Assembly (NCBI RefSeq): GCF_021495345.1 | Contig: NZ_CP099397.1 | Span: 3,968,001-4,032,000 of the forward strand | Direction of reading: 5' to 3' | Source of the DNA: Pseudomonas hydrolytica | Lineage (GTDB): Bacteria; Pseudomonadota; Gammaproteobacteria; Pseudomonadales; Pseudomonadaceae | DNA: 64,000 bases | Part shown: positions 57,627-64,000 of the stretch, one piece after another | How the letters are laid out: the number at the start of each line of letters is the position of its first letter | Numbering within the stretch: the stretch's first letter is position 1 | Program-made: the position numbers and the translations under genes | The notes under the pieces: model-generated | Seen by the model: the letters and a program-made list of their open reading frames with translations, nothing else | Told to the model about the DNA's origin: nothing | Database searches by the model: none

Positions 57627-58537
57627 GCCTTCTGGTGGAACGCAGCGGCGCCCTCGCCAGCCTGCAGGACGGCGGTCGCTTCGGCGTACGCCACCTCGGT
57701 GTGACCCAGGGCGGCAGCGCCGACTGGTGCTCGCACTACTGGGCCAACTGGCTGCTGGGCAACCCGCTGACGGCGCCGGTGATCGAAATCGTTCTGGGCA
57801 ACTTCGAGCTGCTCGCCGAGCATGACGGCTATCTCGCCCTGACCGGGGCCGACCTCGGCGCCAACCTCGACGGACAGGCGCTGGCGCCGGGCTGCAGCTT
57901 CCCCATCGCCAAGGGGCAGCGCCTGCGCTTTGCCCAGCCGCGTCGGGGGGTGCGAGCCTATCTGGCGGCACCTGGCGGTTTTCGTGCCCCGGCCACACTC
58001 GGCAGCTGCGCCACGGTGCCGCGCGAAGCGCTCGGCGGCCTGCAGGGCGACGGTCGCCCGCTGGCGGTGGGTGATCGTCTGGACGCGCAACGGGCCGAGC
58101 CACACATCCGCCGCACCGCGCCGATTCCGGAGACAGGGGGCAACACCGAGCTGACCGTGGTGCTGGGCGCGCAGATCGGCGACTTCAGCGGGCAGAGCCT
58201 GTTCGATGCCTTCAACCGCGAGTGGCGGGTCGACCAGCGCGCCGACCGCATGGGCATTCGTCTGTGCGGCCCGGTGCTGCAGTGCGCACGCCAGTCGATG
58301 GTCTCCGAAGGCGTGCCGCTGGGCGCCATCCAGGTACCCAGCGATGGCCAGCCCATCGTGCTGCTCAACGATCGTCAGACCATCGGCGGCTACCCGCGCC
58401 TCGGCGCGCTCACCCCACTGGCCGTGGCGCTTCTGGCGCAGTGCCTGCCAGGCGACCGAGTACAGCTGCGCCCTGTTGCCCTGGAAGCGGCGCAGCGCCG
58501 GCAACGCGAACTGCTCGCACAGTGGCAGACGCCCTGA
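57623..58537 (+). CDS. pxpC: 5-oxoprolinase subunit C (biotin-dependent carboxylase-like)
   Basis: A 304-residue third subunit of 5-oxoprolinase, of the urea amidolyase-like C-terminal domain family. It has ALASLQDGGRFGVRHLGVTQGGSAD, EIVLGNFELLAEHDGYLALTGAD, RAYLAAPGGF and MVSEGVPLGAIQVPSDGQPIVLLNDRQTIGGYP. The start overlaps the pxpB stop (ATGA). The last gene before a transporter of the NRAMP type, 128 bp downstream. Confidence 0.94.
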   Translation: MSLLVERSGALASLQDGGRFGVRHLGVTQGGSADWCSHYWANWLLGNPLTAPVIEIVLGNFELLAEHDGYLALTGADLGANLDGQALAPGCSFPIAKGQRLRFAQPRRGVRAYLAAPGGFRAPATLGSCATVPREALGGLQGDGRPLAVGDRLDAQRAEPHIRRTAPIPETGGNTELTVVLGAQIGDFSGQSLFDAFNREWRVDQRADRMGIRLCGPVLQCARQSMVSEGVPLGAIQVPSDGQPIVLLNDRQTIGGYPRLGALTPLAVALLAQCLPGDRVQLRPVALEAAQRRQRELLAQWQTP

Positions 58538-58665
58538 TTCACCGAGAAAACATCCGGCCCGACCACGGGCCGGCACAACAACGACAAGAAACACCACTCA
58601 CGCCCGTGATGCGGGCGCTCCACCTACCTGCCCTACATCAAGAACAACAGCGAGAAGGTAATTTC

Positions 58666-59892
58666 ATGCAACCCACCCAGTCCCTTGCCGGCCATACGCC
58701 GGGCAGCCAACGCAACGTCCTTCGCGGCGCCATATTCATCATGGCCACCTCGTCCATCGGCCCGGCCTTTCTGACCCAGACATCGCTGTTCACCGAGAAG
58801 TACCTGGCCAGCTTCGCCTTCGCCATCCTCATCTCACTGCTGATCGATATCGGCGCCCAGCTCAATATCTGGCGGGTAATCACCGTCGCCAACCTGCGCG
58901 GCCAGGACGTCGCCAACCGCGTGCTGCCGGGTATCGGCCATCTGATCTCGGCCTTCATCGTGCTCGGCGGCATCGCCTTCAACATCGGCAACATCGGTGG
59001 CGCCGGCCTGGCCATGAACGTGATCTTCGGCATACCGCCGATTCTCGGCTCGCTGATCGCCGCTGTGCTGATCATCGCTATCTTCATGCTGCGCAACGCC
59101 AAGCGGATCATGGACGGGCTGATGCAGCTGTTCGGTCTGGTGATGCTGTGCATGATCGGCTACGCCATGCTGCAGTCCAATCCGCCACTGCAGGACGTGC
59201 TGCTGCGCAGCATTCAGCCGGACGACCCGCTGATCCTGCTGCTGCCGATCGTCACCCTGGTCGGCGGTACCGTCGGCGGCTACATCTCCTTCTCCGGCGG
59301 TCATCGCCTGGTCGAGGCCGGCATCACCGGCGTGGAGAACGTCGGTGTGGTCACCCGCGCCGCCGTCACCGGCATCCTGACCACCGGCGTGGTGCGCATC
59401 TGCCTGTTCCTCGCCGCGCTAGGCGTGGTCAGCCAGGGCCTGACGCTGGACCCGAGCAACCCGGCGGCATCGGTGTTCGCCCACGCCATGGGAACGGTCG
59501 GCTACAAGGTGTTCGGCGTGGTGCTGCTGGCGGCGTCGCTGTCCTCGGTGATCGGCGCCGCCTATACCAGTGTCAGCTTCATGTATTCACTGCACCCGAG
59601 CATCCGCACGCACAATCAGCGCGTGGTGATCGCCTTCATCGCCTGCTCCACGCTGATCTACAGCCTGGTCGGACAGCCGGTGAAGGTGCTGGTGGTGGCG
59701 GGCGCGCTCAATGCCCTAGTGCTACCGCTGGCGCTGGGCTGCATCCTGTGGGCCGCGAAGAAGCCGAGCATCGTCGGCAACGACTACCGCCACCCGGACT
59801 GGATGCTGGCCTTCGGCGTACTGGCCATCGTCGCCACGGCGGTGGGCGTGGGCCTGTCGTTCAACGCGCTGCTGCAGTTCTGGCAATCCTGA
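58666..59892 (+). CDS. NRAMP-like transporter
   Basis: A 408-residue membrane protein with 11 helices of the NRAMP/LeuT-like fold. The first helix has IMATSSIGPAFLTQTSLFTEK, where the metal-binding DPGN of true NRAMP is replaced by an SIGPA-type sequence, so a metal may not be the cargo. Genes of this subgroup follow pxpABC in several bacteria, suggesting uptake of 5-oxoproline or a related compound. AGAAGG precedes the ATG. It may share the pxp promoter or have its own in the 128-bp gap, where none is clear. Confidence 0.85.
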   Translation: MQPTQSLAGHTPGSQRNVLRGAIFIMATSSIGPAFLTQTSLFTEKYLASFAFAILISLLIDIGAQLNIWRVITVANLRGQDVANRVLPGIGHLISAFIVLGGIAFNIGNIGGAGLAMNVIFGIPPILGSLIAAVLIIAIFMLRNAKRIMDGLMQLFGLVMLCMIGYAMLQSNPPLQDVLLRSIQPDDPLILLLPIVTLVGGTVGGYISFSGGHRLVEAGITGVENVGVVTRAAVTGILTTGVVRICLFLAALGVVSQGLTLDPSNPAASVFAHAMGTVGYKVFGVVLLAASLSSVIGAAYTSVSFMYSLHPSIRTHNQRVVIAFIACSTLIYSLVGQPVKVLVVAGALNALVLPLALGCILWAAKKPSIVGNDYRHPDWMLAFGVLAIVATAVGVGLSFNALLQFWQS

Positions 59893-59913
59893 GAATCGCC
59901 CCGGCGAGCCGCC

Positions 59914-60456
59914 TCAGCCGCGCTCGCCGGCCAGCCACTCCAGGGGAATCTCGTGCTGGCCGCGCTCGTCGGTGACGAACAGCTCGCCGTCGCTGATCAT
60001 CACGCTCCAGGTCAGCGAGCGCGGCAGGTCCAGGGCCAGGTCGGCCAGCGCTTCCTGGCCGAGGGCGACCACGTTGATGTTCTTCAGGCTGCGCACCGGG
60101 TCCAGGCACTTGCCCTGCCAGACGCGCAGGTTGCCGTAGGCCACCAGGCTGAACTTCTCGGTGCGCCGCGAGCACCAGGTGATGCGCTCGCTGTCCGGCT
60201 GGCCCACTTCGATCCAGTGCAGCACGCGATCGTCCAGGCTCTTCTCCCACAGCGCCGGCTCGTCGACATCCGACAGGCCGCGGCCGAACGCCAGTTGCTC
60301 GTGATAGAACAGCGCATAGGCGATCAGCCGCGCCGCCAGACGCTCCTCGGTCTCCGACGGATGACGGGCGACGGTGAAACGCAGGTTTTCATAAACGCTG
60401 CGGTCCATGTCGGTGAGGTTCAGTTCGATCTTGTAGGTGGTCGATGGCAGGGCCAT
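59914..60456 (-). CDS. yaeQ: YaeQ family protein
   Basis: A 180-residue YaeQ protein with a restriction-endonuclease-like (PD-(D/E)XK) fold. Key segments are STTYKIELNLTDMDRSVYENLRFTVARHPSETEERL, ALFYHEQLAFGRGLSDVDEPALWEKS, HWIEVGQPDSERI and the basic RRTEKFSLVAYG. Its E. coli homologue was named for suppressing loss of RfaH; the molecular role is not known. Convergent with the transporter gene and 61 bp downstream of the helicase gene. Confidence 0.92.
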   Translation of the reverse strand: MALPSTTYKIELNLTDMDRSVYENLRFTVARHPSETEERLAARLIAYALFYHEQLAFGRGLSDVDEPALWEKSLDDRVLHWIEVGQPDSERITWCSRRTEKFSLVAYGNLRVWQGKCLDPVRSLKNINVVALGQEALADLALDLPRSLTWSVMISDGELFVTDERGQHEIPLEWLAGERG

Positions 60457-60517
60457 GGCGGGCTTCTTGGCTGTTCGGGGGAGGCGGCAAGTCTAACCCG
60501 AAACCCGCCCACCCCAG

Positions 60518-63229
60518 TTACAAACGTTGCAGCACCGCCTGCAGCGCCTGCTCCGGCGCCTCGCGCCACAGGCCGTAGCTCAGCGGCAGGGTTTCCAGGC
60601 CGGCGCGCGCCAGCACCAGGTAGCGCTCCAGCTCGAGAAAGCCCTCGCCCTCCCCCGGAAAACCGATCAGGTCGATGGCCAGGCATTTGTCGCCGCGGCG
60701 GCAGAACAGATCCAGCACCTGGCCGGCCAGCGGATAGTGGTTCCATACGCTGACGCCCTGCTCCTGCAGCGTTTGGCACAGGCTCTGCCGCGCCGCATCG
60801 GTGGCGCCGGGCTGCCAGACGGCGCCGGGCTTCTCGAGGTATTCCAGATAACGGCGTAGCAGGTGCGTGGCCGGCAACTGGCGTTCGTCGCCGCTGAACA
60901 GCAGCACCTGGCGCTCGCGGGCGCGGGTGATGGCGACGTTGAACAGATCGGCGCGATTCAGATAGGCCGCAGCCTGGCTGGCCTCGCCATCGATGGCGAA
61001 GCTGAGAATCATCAGGTCGCGCTCCTCGCCCTGGAAGCCGTAAGGCGTATCCACCAGCAGACGGAACTCGCGCAGCTGCTCCAGCGGCAGGGTTTCGCCG
61101 ATGCGCAGGCGGATGCGCTCGACCTGATCGCGAAACGGCGACAGTACGCCGATGCTGGGCTTGAGCGGGCTGCCGCGATACTCGGCCAGATGCGCCGCGA
61201 TCAGTTCCAGTACCCGCTCCACTTCCGCCTCGTTGGCACCGTTGCGCCCACGCTGGCCCTCGAGGCGCAGCAGCTGCAGGCTGTCGCAGGCCTCACCGCC
61301 GGGCCGCTCCTTCATCACCCGCAGGCGCTGGTCGTAGAACAGCTCGTTGCTGAAGCGAATCAGCGCCGGACGGCTGCGGAAATGCTCGTCGAGAAAGACC
61401 ACCGCCTCCTGGCTGGCCAGTTGCAGGCCGACCAGATCCAGTACGCTGTTGTCGCGGTAGCTCCAGGCCTCGCGCTCTTCGGCCTGCAGGCCGGCACGTT
61501 GCAACAGCTGCGTCTCGCGCACGCGGGAAAGGAAGGAGATATGCCGCAGCTGACGCGCATCACCGGTGACCACGGCACGTTTGCAGCGCTGGAAGGCCGG
61601 CAGCGCCGAGGCGATGTCGCACTGGGTCGCCTCGTCCATCACCATCACGTCGAACAGCTCCGGGCGCAGCGGCAGCAGCCGGTGCAGCTCGTCAAGGGTC
61701 ACCACCCAGATTGGGAAGGCGGCCAGCAGGCGCGCCGGGTCGATATCCTCGAACAGGGCCAGTTGGCGCTGTGAATTGCGCGCGCGGATGGCCTGGTTGT
61801 AACGCACGAACAGCGCACGGTCACTGACCAGCAGACGCTTGAGGTTCAGCGCGCGATGACTGTTGAGGTGCTCGCGACTGAGCTGCTGCCGGCGCCGCTG
61901 ACAATCGCGCAGTTCGTCCAGCAATGCCCAGGGGCGCACGCTGGTGCCGATACGCTTGCGCACCCAGGGCACCTGCAGCCAGCGCTGCCAGAAGGCCAGG
62001 CTGCCGCGCTCGGCCCGCAGCAGCACACGACTCCAGCGCACGGCCTGCTCGCAGCGTTGGCGAAAATCCACCGACAGCCGCCGTTCGGCCTGGGTCAGCA
62101 CCTGGAGCTCGCTGCGCTGGCGCTCTTCGGCCTGCTCCGACACCCACTCGAATTCGCCCTGCAGCAACCGCTCCAGGCGTTCGCGCAGGACCTGGCGCAG
62201 GCTCTGGCCATCGCCCTCGAGCACGCCGTCGCGCAGGCCGAAATCTTCGCGCAGCTTGTGCGCGATCACTCGCACCGCCTGGGCGCTGCGGCTGACCAGC
62301 AGCACGCTCTCGCCCTGCAGGTAGCGATCCAGGGCCAGGGCCGCCAGGCTGTAGCTCTTGCCGGTACCGGGCGGCCCGGAAATCTGGCTCAGCGGATAGC
62401 GCGCGGCATTGGCCAGCGCCTGGCACTGGGCCGCGCTGAGCTGCGCCGGCAGGCGCTGCGGCGTACTGGTCGAGCCTGCCTTCTGCGTGGCCGGCCTCTC
62501 GCCGAGCAATTGCAGCAAGGCGGGCGACAGCCGCTCGGCGTCCTGCAGCAGCTGCAGCTCATGGGCGATACCCCGGCTGCCGCTGCCGCGCGGCACCAGC
62601 GCCACGCAGGCCCCGGGCATCAGCGACAGGCTGCGGCGGCGCTGTGCCCTGGCCAGCTCCTCGGCCTCGGCCAATAGCGGGAAGGCCGCCGCCTCGCCGA
62701 CTTCGCGAACCTGGGTGTTGCGCTGCACCCATGCCAGCAGCTGGCCCAACGTGACGGCATCCAGTGCGGCCTCCGGCAGCGGCAAGCCATCGAGACTGCC
62801 TGCGCCACTCTCGTCGAACAGACGGCGCAGCAGGCGCCAGTTGCCGTGTGCCCGCTGCAGATCGATGGCAAGCAACTGGCTCTGCCCGTCCGCCGTCGGT
62901 TGCAGGCTGGCCTCGTAGTAGAACAACGGCCCGCAGACCGTTTGCGCGCCACCGCTTTCCAGCTGCAGCGGGCCACAGATCGGCAGCACGCCGTAGACCA
63001 GTTGCAGTTCGCGCTGGTACAGATTCTGCGCCTCGGCCAGTACCCGCCCCAGGTCGGTCGCCAGCGGCAGCAGCGTCAGCGCACCGCTGGCCAGCTCCTC
63101 GCGCCCGTCGAGCCAGGCCCAGCGATTAGCGGGCAGCTTGCCGAGGTTGTCCAGATCCAGGTCGCGACTGTCGGCCAGGTAGCAGCTGCGATAGAAGCCG
63201 AGGAGCTGGCGAGCGTGAGGGTGATTCAT
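60518..63229 (-). CDS. SF1 (UPF1/COG1112-like) helicase with C-terminal nuclease-like domain
   Basis: A 903-residue protein. An N-terminal region of about 270 residues has no recognised domain. The SF1 helicase core follows: Walker A QISGPPGTGKSYSLAAL (about 285-295), an inserted helical region (360-480) rich in Arg, Gln and Glu, Walker B VMVMDEATQCDIASA (about 530), motif III VTGDARQLRHIS, then FLDEHFRSRPALI, VDTPYGFQGEERDLMILSF and FNVAITRARERQVLLFSG (motifs IV-VI). The last 100 residues resemble the Vsr-like MTES_1575 nuclease (VLDLFCRRGDKCLAIDLIG) with altered catalytic residues. It overlaps the PLD gene by one base (TGATG). Confidence 0.85.
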   Translation of the reverse strand: MNHPHARQLLGFYRSCYLADSRDLDLDNLGKLPANRWAWLDGREELASGALTLLPLATDLGRVLAEAQNLYQRELQLVYGVLPICGPLQLESGGAQTVCGPLFYYEASLQPTADGQSQLLAIDLQRAHGNWRLLRRLFDESGAGSLDGLPLPEAALDAVTLGQLLAWVQRNTQVREVGEAAAFPLLAEAEELARAQRRRSLSLMPGACVALVPRGSGSRGIAHELQLLQDAERLSPALLQLLGERPATQKAGSTSTPQRLPAQLSAAQCQALANAARYPLSQISGPPGTGKSYSLAALALDRYLQGESVLLVSRSAQAVRVIAHKLREDFGLRDGVLEGDGQSLRQVLRERLERLLQGEFEWVSEQAEERQRSELQVLTQAERRLSVDFRQRCEQAVRWSRVLLRAERGSLAFWQRWLQVPWVRKRIGTSVRPWALLDELRDCQRRRQQLSREHLNSHRALNLKRLLVSDRALFVRYNQAIRARNSQRQLALFEDIDPARLLAAFPIWVVTLDELHRLLPLRPELFDVMVMDEATQCDIASALPAFQRCKRAVVTGDARQLRHISFLSRVRETQLLQRAGLQAEEREAWSYRDNSVLDLVGLQLASQEAVVFLDEHFRSRPALIRFSNELFYDQRLRVMKERPGGEACDSLQLLRLEGQRGRNGANEAEVERVLELIAAHLAEYRGSPLKPSIGVLSPFRDQVERIRLRIGETLPLEQLREFRLLVDTPYGFQGEERDLMILSFAIDGEASQAAAYLNRADLFNVAITRARERQVLLFSGDERQLPATHLLRRYLEYLEKPGAVWQPGATDAARQSLCQTLQEQGVSVWNHYPLAGQVLDLFCRRGDKCLAIDLIGFPGEGEGFLELERYLVLARAGLETLPLSYGLWREAPEQALQAVLQRL

Positions 63230-63918
63230 CAGTTACCTGCGTAGCGGGCCCAGAGCTTGTCGAACTCGCGCGTATAGGCGGCCACCAGCTGCGTATGGTC
63301 GATCACCAGCAGGTTTTCCTCGTTGCTGGTGGTGGCGCTGCGCGTCCAGTTGAAGCTGCCGTTGAGCAGCAGGCGGCCGTCGAACAGGGCGAACTTGTGG
63401 TGCATGTGGAAAGGCCCGGCGTCGATGCGCAGCGGCACGCCCTTGTCGCGCAGCCACTGGATATCGCTGCCCTCGTCGAACTGCTTTTCGTTGTCGGTGA
63501 TCACCCGCACGGCGATGCCGCGCTGATGGCAGGCGAGGACTTCCTCGCTGAGCTGATCGTCGGAGATGGTGTAGACGCAGATATCCACGCTCTTGCGCGC
63601 CTGGCGGCACAGCTCGCGAATCTTGCGCCGACAGCTCTCGCCCGGGCTGAAATGGGCGCTGGCATGCTCCACGCGCGGCGCGCTGCCGACGCTGTCGAGG
63701 GTCTTGATCACCTGCTCCAGCCACTTCAGCGCCGGCTCGACGTTCTCCGGCTCGCGCATCAGCTCGCGGGCAAGCCCGAAGGCGCGGTTGCGCATAAAGC
63801 GCACCTGATCCTGATTCAGCTCGCTGCCCAGCTGGCGCAGCTCGTCGCGCTCCTCGTTGCTCAGGCGCAGGTCGGCCAGGCTGTCGCGCAGTTGCTGGTC
63901 GAGGCGGTTGAAGTCCAT
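63229..63918 (-). CDS. PLD-family nuclease, single HKD motif
   Basis: A 229-residue protein. About 75 helical residues (RLDQQLRDSLADLRLSNEERDELRQLG in part) precede a phospholipase-D-like nuclease domain with one complete HKD motif, HHKFALFDGRLLLNGSFNWT (about 172-191), so a dimer must form the active site, as in Nuc and MitoPLD. No signal peptide or membrane helix is seen, so a nuclease role in the cytoplasm is likelier than a lipase one. Its stop overlaps the helicase ATG by one base, showing joint synthesis. The ATG at 63918 has AAGGG upstream. Confidence 0.87.
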   Translation of the reverse strand: MDFNRLDQQLRDSLADLRLSNEERDELRQLGSELNQDQVRFMRNRAFGLARELMREPENVEPALKWLEQVIKTLDSVGSAPRVEHASAHFSPGESCRRKIRELCRQARKSVDICVYTISDDQLSEEVLACHQRGIAVRVITDNEKQFDEGSDIQWLRDKGVPLRIDAGPFHMHHKFALFDGRLLLNGSFNWTRSATTSNEENLLVIDHTQLVAAYTREFDKLWARYAGN

Positions 63919-63934
63919 ATGAAATCCCTTTTCG

Positions 63935-64000
63935 TCATTGAATGCGGCGACGGCTTAGCGCGGCATACAGAACACCGCAGAAAGCTCCAGCCAGATGGTA
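63935..64000 (-). CDS. C-terminal end of a possible rhomboid protease
   Basis: The last 21 codons of a minus-strand gene that begins beyond the right edge: YHLAGAFCGVLYAALSRRRIQ. The HxxGxxxG pattern (HLAGAFCG) is that of the last helix of rhomboid intramembrane proteases, in which the His is part of the Ser-His dyad, and a basic tail follows. The piece is very short, so this is only a suggestion. Its stop lies 16 bp ahead of the PLD start, so it could be in the same operon. Confidence 0.35.
   Translation of the reverse strand, partial: YHLAGAFCGVLYAALSRRRIQ

Overview
This window looks like a chromosomal segment of a Pseudomonas species. The DNA is GC-rich, coding is dense, and neighbour groups known from the genus are kept together: ppc with a small pilin-assembly-type gene and an lptF-type pair, prfB-lysS, argF near grxD and a bacterioferritin gene, tsaB near adk, and glpK/glpR/glpD. 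A relative of P. aeruginosa or P. mendocina fits best, but the species is inferred. I saw no rRNA, tRNA, CRISPR array, insertion sequence or prophage.

Layout. 1-8 kb: end of a GNAT acetyltransferase, a transporter-fused hybrid sensor kinase, a MerR regulator divergent from an alpha/beta hydrolase with a 20-bp palindrome between them, rmuC, and a small Sel1-like gene. 8-10 kb: a RES toxin / Xre antitoxin pair with a near-consensus LexA box in the unusually long gap between the two genes. 9.8-13 kb: the ydbH-ynbE-ydbL envelope operon, then grxD. 13-19 kb: a formate-dehydrogenase-like molybdoenzyme, a lipoprotein, argF translationally coupled to an orphan ABC ATPase, and a PhzF-like enzyme. 19-24 kb: a rearranged glycerol locus (glpK, ybaK-like, glpR, glpD; no glpF) with GlpR-operator-like sites. 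24-30 kb: bacterioferritin, a two-gene RND efflux system with a divergent TetR regulator, and rsmJ. 30-38 kb: extensin-like protein, DUF72 protein, two small unknown genes, tsaB, an acid phosphatase, adk, ppc. 38-45 kb: pilin-assembly-type gene, an lptF-type lipoprotein pair with a possible AlgU promoter, and a run of minus-strand genes (unknown membrane protein, hydrolase lipoprotein, AIM24-like, MATCAP-like peptidase, lipoprotein, TetR). 45-56 kb: lysS, prfB with its programmed frameshift, a lone beta-barrel, a GMC oxidoreductase, a SulP transporter, a TerB-like protein, recJ, and a MarR-type regulator. 56-60 kb: a pxpABC 5-oxoprolinase operon followed by an NRAMP-like transporter. 60-64 kb: yaeQ, an SF1 helicase coupled to a single-HKD PLD nuclease, and the end of a possible rhomboid protease.

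The most interesting items are the RES toxin gene that appears to have its own SOS (LexA) site separate from its antitoxin, and the PLD-nuclease/SF1-helicase pair, whose domain combination resembles Mokosh-type anti-phage systems but without a visible kinase domain. Other useful points are the missing glpF with three candidate GlpR sites, a 38-codon gene coupled to tsaB, and an identical 20-bp hairpin repeat found at two loci.
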